Below are positions 17,686 to 26,003 of a DNA stretch of 64,000 nucleotides, in pieces. The stretch's first letter is position 1, and every line of letters starts with the position of its first letter. The notes under the pieces were generated by a model that saw nothing but the letters and a program-made list of their open reading frames with translations, made no database searches and was not told the origin of the DNA. A program made the position numbers and the translations under genes. Origin of the DNA: Candidatus Korobacter versatilis (GTDB lineage: Bacteria; Acidobacteriota; Terriglobia; Terriglobales; Acidobacteriaceae); assembly GCA_016185395.1 (NCBI GenBank), contig JACPNR010000014.1, positions 1 through 64,000 on the forward strand, given 5' to 3'.

Positions 17686-19265
17686 TGGGCCGCCGCTTCC
17701 TCATCGCCATCTCGCTTGCCAACCTGATGTTCTTCCGCTTGTGGCGCGAGCTGCTCAACGGCAAGCAGGCGTACTACACGAAGTCCGCGCCCAACGGAAA
17801 CTTTATCGGGATGCTGGTGAGCGTGACGCTCGTCGCGCTGGTGCTGTGGGCGGCAGCGGAGGTGGTGGCGCGCAGCGGGAGCGCGCGCGTGCGAACGGTG
17901 GGGCGCTGGGCGTTCCTCGTCGTCGTGCTGATGACCGCGCACTGGAACCATTTGGCGGTGGAGCTGGTGCGCCGCATCGGATGGACGGGCCTCGGGATCT
18001 GGATCGTGCTGACCGCGACCGCGCTCTATTTTCTTTCAAAATTCCAACTGCGCGCGGCGCACGTGCTCGCGACGCTGCTCGTGATCCTGTCGCCGTTCGT
18101 GCTGGTGACGTTCGGGCAGATGGGCTGGTGGATCTACCGGGTGAACGCGCGCATGTCGTTCGCGGACAAACCGCCGGCGGCGCTGCCGGCGGACGCGAGC
18201 AAACCGCGTGTGGTGTGGGTCGTGTTCGACGAATTGGACCTGCGGCAGGCGTTCCTCGAGCGCGATGCGAGCCTCCAGTTGCCGGAGTTCGACCGGCTGC
18301 GCACGGAGAGCCTGTTCGCGGAGAACGCTTATCCGCCGCATCGCATCACCGAGATGGCGCTGCCCTCGCTGCTGACGGGCAAGATGATCGCGAAGGTCGA
18401 GCCCATCGGGACGGACGACCTTGCTATCTGGTTCGAGGGCGAGCAGCAGCCGCGGCGCTGGAGCCGCGAGGCGACCACGCTCTCCGCCGCGAGCGCGCTC
18501 GATCGCAACGTGGATGTCGTCGGGTGGTATCACCCGTACTGCCGCGTGCTATCTGGATTGCAGCGCTGTTATTGGGAAGACATCAGCCTGCTGTTCGGCG
18601 AGCTGCATCGCGACCCGACGGTGGCGCAGGCGGTGCGCGACCAGTTGCTCGATATCCCGAACATCGGGTGGCAACTGCGCTGGCTGAAGCTGCTGCCCGG
18701 GCCGGAGCAGCTCGAGCGCGAAGAAGACATCGACGACTTCCAGCGGCTCGGGCCCGAGGCGCTGAGCGCGGCGGCGGACCCGGCGGCGGGATTGGTGTTC
18801 ATCCATGTGCCGGTGCCGCATCCGGTGGGAATATACGACCGCAAGGCGGGGCAGTACTCGACCTCCGACAGCGCGAGCTATCTCGACAACCTGGCGCTCG
18901 CCGACCGCACGCTGGGCGAGATGCGACGCGCGATGGAGGCGAATGGCACATGGCAGCGGACGACGATGATCGTTTCGGCGGACCATTGGTTCCGCTGGGA
19001 TTTCTGGCGGGCGCACTCGGGATGGTCGAAGCAGGACGACGGCGCGGCGACGAAACTCGACCACCGCATCCCGTTCCTGTTGAAGTTCGCGGCGGCGACC
19101 GAGGGCGCGAGCTACGCGCTGCCGTTCAACACCGTACTGAGCCACGAGCTGGTGCAGGCAATCCTGCGCGGGGAAGTGAAGACGCCGGCGGATGCCGCGC
19201 GCTGGCTGGACGCGCACCGCGGCACCCTGGGCGACGCGGCGCACAACCGCGACTTCCCGCAGTAA
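17685..19265 (+). CDS. Membrane-bound sulfatase/alkaline-phosphatase-superfamily protein
   Basis: 526 residues. N-terminal ~155 residues hold four or five TM helices, followed by a periplasmic domain. Metal-site candidates are VVWVVFDELDLRQ near 180-190, the nucleophile region ITEMALPSLLTGK near 225, HVPVPHP near 380 and VSADHW near 428, the order seen in sulfatases and EptA/LtaS-type phosphotransferases. It probably transfers or removes a phospho- or sulfo-group on an envelope polymer. It is coupled to the methyltransferase and the TDPGSG protein; no terminator is obvious after its stop. Confidence 0.78.
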   Translation: MGRRFLIAISLANLMFFRLWRELLNGKQAYYTKSAPNGNFIGMLVSVTLVALVLWAAAEVVARSGSARVRTVGRWAFLVVVLMTAHWNHLAVELVRRIGWTGLGIWIVLTATALYFLSKFQLRAAHVLATLLVILSPFVLVTFGQMGWWIYRVNARMSFADKPPAALPADASKPRVVWVVFDELDLRQAFLERDASLQLPEFDRLRTESLFAENAYPPHRITEMALPSLLTGKMIAKVEPIGTDDLAIWFEGEQQPRRWSREATTLSAASALDRNVDVVGWYHPYCRVLSGLQRCYWEDISLLFGELHRDPTVAQAVRDQLLDIPNIGWQLRWLKLLPGPEQLEREEDIDDFQRLGPEALSAAADPAAGLVFIHVPVPHPVGIYDRKAGQYSTSDSASYLDNLALADRTLGEMRRAMEANGTWQRTTMIVSADHWFRWDFWRAHSGWSKQDDGAATKLDHRIPFLLKFAAATEGASYALPFNTVLSHELVQAILRGEVKTPADAARWLDAHRGTLGDAAHNRDFPQ

Positions 19266-19339
19266 ATCCGCAAATCCCGCAAATCACAATGAAGATGACC
19301 GGCGCGCGGCCAGCACGCCGTTGGCGACGAAGAAAAGTG

Positions 19340-19684
19340 CTAGCTGACCCGGCGGCCTTCTTCGAGCGCGTCGTTCAACATGTCGCTGAGCTGGTGGGCG
19401 CGCGCGCTGTACTCGCCGGCAATGGCGTCGTACTTGCGCTTGAGCACCTGGTACTCATCGGCGATGTTGAGCGCCGCGAGGACCGCGAGCCGCATGGAAT
19501 CCACGGTCGAGGTCTGCTCGGCGACGGAGCGCATCTTGGTGTCGACGAACTCCGCCAGTTTGAAGATGTAATCGGGGTCGGTCCCCCGCAGGTTGTAGGC
19601 TTGGTCGAAGATCTCCACGCGGACGCTGCTGCCGTTACCGTTCGGCTTCGTCGTCACCGGGCTCTCCTGGGTTGGAGTCGGCAT
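19340..19684 (-). CDS. zapA: Cell division protein ZapA
   Basis: 114 residues. SVRVEIFDQAYNLRGTDPDYIFKLAEFVDTKM is the ZapA N-terminal beta-hairpin/helix region, and ADEYQVLKRKYDAIAGEYSARAHQL starts the coiled coil. ZapA crosslinks FtsZ filaments at the division ring. The short N-terminal tail (TPTQESPVTTKPNGNGSS) is disordered. It follows a small coiled-coil gene on the same strand, matching the ZapA/ZapB pair seen in other phyla, and both lie downstream of pheST. Confidence 0.9.
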   Translation of the reverse strand: MPTPTQESPVTTKPNGNGSSVRVEIFDQAYNLRGTDPDYIFKLAEFVDTKMRSVAEQTSTVDSMRLAVLAALNIADEYQVLKRKYDAIAGEYSARAHQLSDMLNDALEEGRRVS

Positions 19685-19835
19685 CTGGTTTTTGTGTCGC
19701 GGGTTGTTTCGCCAATCCGATTATGTACTGCTTTGGCAATTCTGGGAAGAAAAACTTACAGGCGGGCGCCGAAGTAATCCGGTCAAAACCCGGTTAAAAA
19801 CCGGAAGCCAGCGGACGTTGGACGGAACGGGGTGT

Positions 19836-20120
19836 TTACTCCGCGGTGATCTGGTCGATCTGCTTGAGCAGTTTTTCGACGCGGCTGCGGACGTCTTCGC
19901 GCTCCTTGCGCAGGTTGATGACCTCGGCGCGGAGGCTGTCAAACTCGTCGTCGCGATGGCCGAACTGCTCGCGCAGGCGGCGGGCGTCACGCTCGGCGGC
20001 CTGCTGGGCGGCGCGCGCGGCCTTGAGCATCTCGACCGTCTGGAAGACTTTTTGCTCGAGCGCCTGGAAATCGTCGGCGCTGACTTCGTCGTCGAGCTCG
20101 CGCTGGGCTTTCACACTCAT
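19836..20120 (-). CDS. Small coiled-coil protein, ZapB-like
   Basis: 94 residues from ATG 20120, selected for the GAGG 6 nt upstream; the longer frame to 20195 lacks a ribosome site. Almost the whole protein from LEQKVFQTVEMLK to VRSRVEKLLKQIDQI is a heptad-repeat coiled coil. Cell-division ZapB proteins have this size and architecture and partner ZapA, which follows 150 bp downstream. The assignment is by context and coiled coil only. Confidence 0.7.
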   Translation of the reverse strand: MSVKAQRELDDEVSADDFQALEQKVFQTVEMLKAARAAQQAAERDARRLREQFGHRDDEFDSLRAEVINLRKEREDVRSRVEKLLKQIDQITAE

Positions 20121-20219
20121 GGTTCCCTCGTCAGCTTTTCGGGTGTTGCGAGCGCAGTATAACGCACCGGTGAAAAGGAATTTTGCACAACGCACCGTAA
20201 AATCCGCAGCGCCTTCGCG

Positions 20220-21374
20220 CTAGCTTTTCGTGACATCGCCGAGACAATCTTTCATGCCGTCCCACGCCTTCCAGAACACGCGCATCTCTTCGGGAGTGCC
20301 GAAGGAGATGCGGCACCACTTGTCCATCGGAGGGAACGGCCGGCCGATGAGGATGCCCTGCGCGTGCATGGTGGCGCGGACCTCGCGCGACACGGCGCCG
20401 CAGTAGACCATCACAAAGTTTGCCGCGGTGGGCAGGTACTGGATGCCGCGCTTGTCGCACTCGGCGAGGAAGCTGGCGCGGTCTCCGTTGATGCGCTCGA
20501 CGGCCTCGAGCATCTCGGCGGCGTCTTCGAGGGCGAGCGCGCCGCAATGCGCCGCGACGCAGTTCACGTCGTCATAGAGCTCCTCGGTGTCGAGGCGCTT
20601 GATGGTGTCGGCGGCGCCGACGGCGTAACCGAGGCGGAGGCCGGCCATGCCGTAGACCTTGGAGAACGTGCGCGCGACGAAGACGCGCTCGTCGGCAACG
20701 GGATGGTCGAGGAAAGATTCATAGCCGGGAGCGCGCACGGCGAAGTGGTGATACGCCTCGTCGATCAGGACGTAGGTGTTCGGCGGCAACTGCTTGATGA
20801 AGTCTTCGATGTCCTTGCGCGGCGTGAGCGTGGCGGTAGGATTGTTGGGATTGCAGATGTAGAACAAGCCCGGGCCGGAGCCCATGGCCTTGAGCATGGC
20901 GGGAAGATCGTGGGCGTAGTCGGCGCGCAGCGGCACCTAGATGACGGTGCCGTGCTCGGCGCGGGTGTAGTGCGCGATGGCCTCGAAGGTGGGATGCGGC
21001 ACGACGAGGCGCGCGCCGCCGGAAGCGAATTCGTCCGCGGCCATCTTGAGGATCTCGGTGGAGCCGCAGGCGACGTGCACCTGCTCGGGCTTGACCTTGT
21101 GCGTCTTGGCGACGGTGGCGACGAGCTTGTCGTACTTGGCGTCGGGATAGCGGTTGGCGAGCGCGAGCGTCTCGGGCATCGCGGCCTTCACCTTGGGCAG
21201 CGGTCCGTAAGGGTTCTCGTTACCGTTGAGCAGGATGGGATACGACACGCCGCCGGGGCCACTGGGCATGCGCGGCGGCTCGCCACATCTTTGCGCGAAG
21301 GCGGGCAGCGGGAGAGCGGACGCGGCCAATCCGATGCCGCCGACGCGAAGGAAATTCCGGCGCGAGAGGTCCAT
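20220..21374 (-). pseudogene. Tat-exported HisC-like aminotransferase interrupted by an in-frame TAG
   Basis: Reads as one 385-codon frame with a single TAG at 20939-20937. The 5' half (ATG 21374) has a Tat signal (SRRNFLRVGG), the HisC-type NGNENPYGPLP substrate loop, and GSTEILKMAADEF. The 3' half, starting directly after the stop with a GTG, has NPNNPTATLTP, YVLIDEAYHHF and the PLP-lysine segment RTFSKVYGMAGLRLGY. Neither half can be active alone. Everything on both sides is intact, so the stop is a recent nonsense change (AAG Lys to TAG is likely), a sequencing error, or a suppressed codon. Fold-type I aminotransferase with histidinol-phosphate/aromatic-like relatives; its Tat signal argues against a purely biosynthetic role. 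Confidence 0.85.
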
Positions 21375-21407
21375 GCGGCGGATTGTAGTCCTGCACAGGT
21401 CAAATAA

Positions 21408-21538
21408 AAACAGGAGGAGGGGAGGAGAGGAGGAAGATCGAATGAAGACAGAAGGAAGGGAGGACGCGGAAGAGGAGGAAGACGGGGAACGAAATCAGAA
21501 CAAAACAGATTTCCTCCTGTCCTCCCCTCCTCCTGTTT
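21408..21538. repeat. Polypurine/polypyrimidine inverted repeat
   Basis: Arms 21408-21435 (AAACAGGAGGAGGGGAGGAG then AGGAGGAA) and 21511-21538 are inverted with 27 of 28 matches, separated by a 75-nt purine-rich loop. It fills the gap between the pheT stop and the aminotransferase start. Confidence 0.9.
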
Positions 21539-21550
21539 GGGTTTGACTTG

Positions 21551-23659
21551 CTAGGAGCGGAGCGTGCCGCCGAGGGCGGTCAGCGATTGAACGATCCGCT
21601 GCGACCAGGCGGCGACTTCGTCGTCGCGCAGCGTGCGGTCGCTGGACTGGAAGACGGCGCGCAGAAGCAGCGACTGTTTGCCCGCGGAAACGCTGCCGCC
21701 GCGGAAGATCTCGGCAGGCGCGAAGCTGCGGAGCGCGGGGATGTGGAGCGCGTCGACGGCGGAGCGGATGCGTTCGAAGCTGACGTCGTCGGGCATGAGG
21801 AACGAGAAGTCACGCTCGACGGCGGGGAACTTCGAGAGCGGCGCGTACCGGGGCTCGCGGAGCGCGCGGCGGTAGAGGCGGTCGGCGAAGACCTCGGCGA
21901 TGAACACGTCCTGCTTCAACTTGCGCTTCGCTGCGACCTCGGAGGGAAGAATGATCTGCCCGAAGCGCGCGACCGTCTCGCCGTCCATCACCGCGCGGGC
22001 CGAGCGGCCGGGATGGTAGTACGCGGGCGCGTTCGCATCGAAGTAGAGCGCTTTGTGCTCAAACGCGGCGAGCAGCGCCTCGAGATCACCTTTCATGTCG
22101 AAGAAGGTGTAGGCGCGCGCGGGCGCGTGCACCGAGGCGGGCGCGGCGTTGCCGGTGGCGGCGTCTCCAGTGGCACCCAGGCAGATGGCGGGGACCTCGT
22201 TCACGTTTCCGGCAAGCGACTCCGTTTTCAATTCAAAGACGTGGCCGGCTTCGAACAGGCGGACGTCTTTCACGTCGCGGTTGAGGTTGTGGGCGAGCAT
22301 CTCGAGCATGCCGGGGACGAGCGACGTCCGCATGACGGAGAGCTCTTCGTTGAGCGGGTTGGCGAGCTCGATGGCTTGCGCGCCGGAGAAGGCGCCGGCG
22401 TCGGCGTGCGAGATGAAGGAGTAGGTCATCGCCTCGTGGTAGCCGAGGGCGAGGAGGGTGCGGCGCGTGGTGTCTTCTTTCTCCGCGGTGGGGAGCTCGA
22501 CGACCGAGCCGGAGAAGCCGGGGAGCGTGTTCTCGAAATTGTTGTAGCCGTAGATGCGCGCGAGCTCTTCGATGAGGTCGATCTCGCGCTCGACGTCGAG
22601 GCGCCAGGTGGGGACCTCGACCGTCCAGAGCGGCCGGATCGCGACATAGAAACCGAGCCGCTTGAGGATACTGGTAACGCGCGCCGGGGGAATCTCCTGG
22701 CCGAGATGGCGCACTAGCTCGTTGGGACGAAGGCGGACCATGGGACGCTTGACGTGACGGCCGACGGCCTCGATCTCGCCGCCATCGAGCGAACCACCGG
22801 AGCCTTCGAGAATCAACTGCGCGACGCGGGCGGCGGCGAGCGAAGTGGCGCCCCAGTCGGCGCCGCGCTCGAAGCGGTGCGAGGCGTCGGTGTGCATGCC
22901 GTGGCGGCGCGACATCGCGCGCACCGTCGCGGGGTCGAACCAGGCGGCCTCGATGAGGACGTTCTTCGTCCGCTCGGTGATCATGGTGTCGAAGCCGCCC
23001 ATGACGCCGGCGAGGGCAACGGGCTTGCGCGCGTCGGCGATGACGAGGTCTTCGGGGGTCAGGTTGCGGTCCACACCATCGAGCGTCTTGAGCTTCTCGC
23101 CGGCGCGGGCGCGGCGGACGATGAGCCTGCCGCCTTCGAGCGTGTCGAGGTCGAAGGCGTGGGTGGGGTGTCCCATCTCGATGAGGTTGTAGTTGGTGGC
23201 GTCGGCGGCGGAGTTGATGGGGCGGGAGTCGTTGGCTTCGAGGCGCTCGGCAATCTTCTTTGGTGACGGCCCGATGGTCACGCCGCGCAGGATGCGCGAG
23301 GTGTAGCGCGCGCAGCCCTGCTTGTCTTCGATCTTGATCTCGAACTTGAGTTTTGGTCGTGCCTGAGACGCCCTGTCAGGCGTCTCTACCCTGGATTTTG
23401 GCGATGCCACAGATTTTGGGAGCGTGGCGACGATGGGCTTGAGCGGCCGGTCGTAGATGGCCGCGACCTCGCGCGCGACGCCGTAGTGGTTCATCGCGTC
23501 AGGACGGTTGGTGGTGATCTCCATGGAGAAGACGGCCTCGCCGCCGACTTTCTCGATGGCCTCGACCGAGATGCCGGCCATGGTGAGGTCGCGGGCGAGC
23601 GTCTGCGCGTCGGCTTTGAAGTCGACGAACTCGCGCAGCCATGAGGTGAGGATCTTCAT
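21551..23659 (-). CDS. pheT: Phenylalanyl-tRNA synthetase beta subunit, short form
   Basis: 702 residues against roughly 790-800 in most bacteria. The shortfall is at the N terminus: WLREFVDFKADAQTLARDLTMAGISVEAIEKVGGEA leads directly to VFSMEITTNRPDAMNHYGVARE, so the EMAPII-like OB-fold tRNA-binding domain normally in between is absent. B3/B4 editing region (GVMGGFDTMI), B5 and the catalytic-like core are present, and the C-terminal ferredoxin-fold anticodon-binding domain (FPAVERDFSFLMPDDVSF) is intact. A REP-like repeat inside the gene encodes the linker RVETPDRASQARP. It pairs with PheS to charge tRNA-Phe and follows pheS with a 91-bp gap holding a word repeat. Confidence 0.95.
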   Translation of the reverse strand: MKILTSWLREFVDFKADAQTLARDLTMAGISVEAIEKVGGEAVFSMEITTNRPDAMNHYGVAREVAAIYDRPLKPIVATLPKSVASPKSRVETPDRASQARPKLKFEIKIEDKQGCARYTSRILRGVTIGPSPKKIAERLEANDSRPINSAADATNYNLIEMGHPTHAFDLDTLEGGRLIVRRARAGEKLKTLDGVDRNLTPEDLVIADARKPVALAGVMGGFDTMITERTKNVLIEAAWFDPATVRAMSRRHGMHTDASHRFERGADWGATSLAAARVAQLILEGSGGSLDGGEIEAVGRHVKRPMVRLRPNELVRHLGQEIPPARVTSILKRLGFYVAIRPLWTVEVPTWRLDVEREIDLIEELARIYGYNNFENTLPGFSGSVVELPTAEKEDTTRRTLLALGYHEAMTYSFISHADAGAFSGAQAIELANPLNEELSVMRTSLVPGMLEMLAHNLNRDVKDVRLFEAGHVFELKTESLAGNVNEVPAICLGATGDAATGNAAPASVHAPARAYTFFDMKGDLEALLAAFEHKALYFDANAPAYYHPGRSARAVMDGETVARFGQIILPSEVAAKRKLKQDVFIAEVFADRLYRRALREPRYAPLSKFPAVERDFSFLMPDDVSFERIRSAVDALHIPALRSFAPAEIFRGGSVSAGKQSLLLRAVFQSSDRTLRDDEVAAWSQRIVQSLTALGGTLRS
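23361..23390. repeat. REP-like palindrome inserted within pheT
   Basis: On the coding strand GTAGAGACGCCTGACAGGGC followed by GTCTCAGGC: GAGACGCC / GGGCGTCTC arms around a short loop. It encodes residues of a linker between the N-terminal region and the B3/B4 domain. Confidence 0.75.
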
Positions 23660-23677
23660 TTGCTAAAAACCAACTCC

Positions 23678-23745
23678 AACGCAGAGGCGCTGAGTACGCC
23701 GAGAGGACCAAGCCTCAAATCTCTGCGTCTTTGCGCCTCGGCGTT
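23678..23745. repeat. Inverted word repeat between pheS and pheT
   Basis: Left arm 23678-23706 (AACGCAGAGGCGCTGAGTAC, GCCGAGAGG) and right arm 23721-23745 (CTCTGCGTCTTTGCGCCTCG, GCGTT) are imperfect inverted copies built from 9-10 nt words. Confidence 0.7.
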
Positions 23746-23750
23746 GTAGG

Positions 23751-24848
23751 TCATGCGAACTGCTCCAAGAACCGGACGTCGCCCGAGTACAGCAACTGGA
23801 TGTCGTCGATGCCGTACATCGCCATGGCGATACGCTCCACGCCCATGCCGAAGGCGAAGCCGGAGACCTTGGCGGGGTCGTATCCGTTCTTGCGCACGAA
23901 CTGGTAGACGTTGGGATCGACCATGCCGGCGCCGAGCAGCTCGATCCATCCGGATTGCTTGCACAGGCGGCAGCCGGAACCGCCGCACTTGAAGCACGTC
24001 ACTGCGACGTCGGCGCTCGGCTCGGTGAAAGGGAAGAACGAGGGGAAGAAGCGCGTCTTCATGCTGGCGCCGAACAGCGCCTTCATGGCGTGGTCGAGCG
24101 TGCCCTTGAGGTCGCAGAAAGTGATGCCCGTGTCCACGACGAGGCCCTCGACCTGGTGGAAGACGGGCGAGTGCGTGGCGTCGGGCGTGTCGTGCCGGTA
24201 GACCTTACCGGGGATGACGATGCGCACCGGCGGCGGCTGCCGCTCCATGGTGTGGATCTGCACCGGCGAAGTGTGCGTGCGCAGCAGCAGGCGGTCGCGC
24301 TGCGCTTTCCTTTCCTGGCCGGCGATGAAGATGGTGTCCTGCGTGTCGCGCGCGGGATGGTTCGGCGGAAAATTGAGCGACTCGAAGTTGTAGTAGTCGG
24401 TCTCGATCTCCGGGCCTTCGCCGACGGAGTATCCCATGCGCTGGAAGACGCGCACGATGGTGTTCATGGTGCGGATGGTCGGGTGTTCGACGCCGAGCGG
24501 GCGGCGGATGCCGGGGAGGGTGACGTCGAGTTTTTCGGAAGCGAGCGACGAGGAGGAGCCGGAGGCGCGGCCTTTGGCGGACTCGACGGCTTCTTCGACG
24601 CTCTTATTCAGTTGGTTGACGCGCTGCCCGACGTCGCGCTTCTGCGGGCCAGGTGCGGCCTTCAGCCAGAGGTCGTTGACCTGCGAGAGGATGCCGTTCT
24701 TGCGCGCCATCCAGCGATCGCGGAATGCGCGCCAGTCGGTTTCGCCGACGACGGCGGTGGCTTCGGATTCGAGCGCGGCGAGCAGGTCGCGGACGGCGGC
24801 GTCGAGCGAGGGTCCCGAGAAGTCCGCGAGTTGGGGGACGGTGTACAT
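23751..24848 (-). CDS. pheS: Phenylalanyl-tRNA synthetase alpha subunit
   Basis: 365 residues. N-terminal coiled coil (residues ~1-95), then the class II catalytic domain: HPTIRTMNTIVRVFQRMGYSV, motif 2 around RTHTSPVQIHTM ... VYRHDTPDATHSPVFHQVEGLVVD, the Phe-binding FFPFTEPSADV, and motif 3 GFAFGMGVERIAMAMYGI. A four-Cys cluster CxxC-x4-CxxC (285, 288, 293, 296) is inserted just after the Phe pocket and may bind zinc. A GTG- or ATG-initiated start at 24848 is typical (YTVPQLADFSGPSLD). It is the first of the pheST pair, downstream of rplT. Confidence 0.96.
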   Translation of the reverse strand: MYTVPQLADFSGPSLDAAVRDLLAALESEATAVVGETDWRAFRDRWMARKNGILSQVNDLWLKAAPGPQKRDVGQRVNQLNKSVEEAVESAKGRASGSSSSLASEKLDVTLPGIRRPLGVEHPTIRTMNTIVRVFQRMGYSVGEGPEIETDYYNFESLNFPPNHPARDTQDTIFIAGQERKAQRDRLLLRTHTSPVQIHTMERQPPPVRIVIPGKVYRHDTPDATHSPVFHQVEGLVVDTGITFCDLKGTLDHAMKALFGASMKTRFFPSFFPFTEPSADVAVTCFKCGGSGCRLCKQSGWIELLGAGMVDPNVYQFVRKNGYDPAKVSGFAFGMGVERIAMAMYGIDDIQLLYSGDVRFLEQFA

Positions 24849-24987
24849 GCGCGCGCTTGTGCCGCCCCTAAAGGGGCTGGGAACAATATGGGCCTGCTCA
24901 CCCAGGGCTTCCGCCCTGGGCCATTGGCGTCCGCGCCTTCGGCGCTGGATTTTCTGCTGGTCGAGAGATTACGGGAAAGCGATAGGG

Positions 24988-25149
24988 CTTGTCATTCCGA
25001 GCGGAAAAACCTCCTCACGGAAGATCCTTCCGGCGGTAGGGATAGTTCGACTCCGCCCGCCGCGGCGGGCTCCGCTCACCATGACTCCTGCCATCGGTTC
25101 GGTGACAAGCCAAAGCAGATCGCTCACGCTTCGCGTTCGGAATGACAAG
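24988..25149. repeat. Interspersed element with CTTGTCATTCCGA ends
   Basis: CTTGTCATTCCGA at 24988-25000 is repeated in inverted orientation (TCGGAATGACAAG) at 25137-25149. The 135-bp interior has GGAAGATCCTTCC and CCGCCGCGGCGGGC palindromes and no ORF. Such TTGTCATTCCGA-ended elements look like MITE/REP-family sequences. Upstream, 24849-24987 also holds the palindrome CCCAGGGCTTCCGCCCTGGG. This fills most of the 335-bp rplT-pheS gap. Confidence 0.65.
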
Positions 25150-25150
25150 T

Positions 25151-25182
25151 CCTGATGACTGAAGTCTGACGACTGAAGTCTG
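25151..25182. repeat. Tandem word repeat after rplT
   Basis: GACTGAAGTCTGAC followed by GACTGAAGTCTG, a direct duplication abutting the rplT stop codon. The words resemble those near 12530. Confidence 0.65.
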
Positions 25183-25184
25183 CT

Positions 25185-25553
25185 CTACGCCGTCTTCTGC
25201 GCCAGCGCGGTCCTCGACGTGTCGCAGAGCGCCTTGAAGCCGGACGCATCCTTCACTGCGATGTCGGCGAGGATCTTGCGGTCGAGCTCCACGCCGGAGC
25301 GCTTCAGCCCATTGATGAACTGGCTGTAGCTGAGTCCGTGGGTGCGGGCCGCGGCGCCGATGCTCACGATCCAGATGGACCGGTACTGGCGCTTCTTCAT
25401 GCGGCGGCCGGCGTAGGCGAACTTGAGTCCGCGTTCGACCGACTCTTTTGCCTGGCGGTAGAGTTTTGACTTGGTTAAGAAATATCCGGATGCGCGCTCT
25501 AATATCTTTTTGCGCTTAGCGCGGCGTTTGGTCCCACGTTTTACACGAGGCAT
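25185..25553 (-). CDS. rplT: 50S ribosomal protein L20
   Basis: 122 residues, slightly longer than the usual 115-120 due to the short C-terminal [54 protein letters not shown] and the globular part [24 protein letters not shown] are canonical. L20 is an early assembly protein and in several bacteria represses the infC-rpmI-rplT mRNA; the 185-nt rpmI-rplT gap, which can fold through an inverted word repeat, could be relevant. Confidence 0.98.
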   Translation of the reverse strand: MPRVKRGTKRRAKRKKILERASGYFLTKSKLYRQAKESVERGLKFAYAGRRMKKRQYRSIWIVSIGAAARTHGLSYSQFINGLKRSGVELDRKILADIAVKDASGFKALCDTSRTALAQKTA

Positions 25554-25645
25554 GGAGCTCTCCTTTTTCTTTCCTTCATGGAGCGGCTGGAGGCAGGAGG
25601 TCCGAGTAGGACTTCGAAAGCCTCTTCACTCGCTTTGTGGAGCCT

Positions 25646-25735
25646 CTCAGCATTCAGCGGTCAGCGTTCAGCCAACCCTGCTCGCACCCAGCGTGCAGCC
25701 GCTTTGGCTGAAGGCTGAGTGCTGAGAGCTGACAG
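25646..25735. repeat. Inverted word repeat between rpmI and rplT
   Basis: Left arm 25646-25673 (CTCAGCATTCAGCGGTCAGC, GTTCAGCC) and right arm 25706-25735 (GGCTGAAGGCTGAGTGCTGA, GAGCTGACAG) pair with few mismatches. The unit is about 9-10 nt, variants of GTTCAGC. Confidence 0.75.
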
Positions 25736-25738
25736 CTT

Positions 25739-25933
25739 CTAATACGGGATCATGCGCTTGATCTTGGCCTGGTCGGCCGCGGAGACCAAGGTGGGCATAT
25801 CGAGCTGGCGTTTCCGCTTGCGGTTCTTGGAAGTCAGGATGTGGCGGGTGAAGGCGTGCGTACGCTTCACCTTGCCGGTGCCCGTCTTCTTGAAGCGCTT
25901 CTTGGCGCCAGAGTGCGATTTCAATTTCGGCAT
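25739..25933 (-). CDS. rpmI: 50S ribosomal protein L35
   Basis: 64 residues, the normal length. [32 protein letters not shown] and [17 protein letters not shown] are canonical. It lies between infC and rplT as in most bacteria. Confidence 0.98.
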   Translation of the reverse strand: MPKLKSHSGAKKRFKKTGTGKVKRTHAFTRHILTSKNRKRKRQLDMPTLVSAADQAKIKRMIPY

Positions 25934-25945
25934 TGCGTCCCTCAG

Positions 25946-25999
25946 GGGCTAAAGCCCACTCTAGATTTGGTGCGGGGGCGGCACGGATAAATCCGTGCC
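25946..25999. repeat. Two short palindromes between infC and rpmI
   Basis: GGGCTAAAGCCC (25946-25957) and GGCACGGATAAATCCGTGCC (25980-25999, 9-bp arms). Both look like dispersed repeats rather than terminators, since no T run follows on the minus strand. Confidence 0.6.
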
Positions 26000-26003
26000 C
26001 TCT

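Noticed and set aside
20220-20936. Separate gene starting at GTG 20936
   Set aside because: It directly continues the upstream aminotransferase frame across a TAG and lacks the substrate-loop half, so it is treated as part of one interrupted gene.
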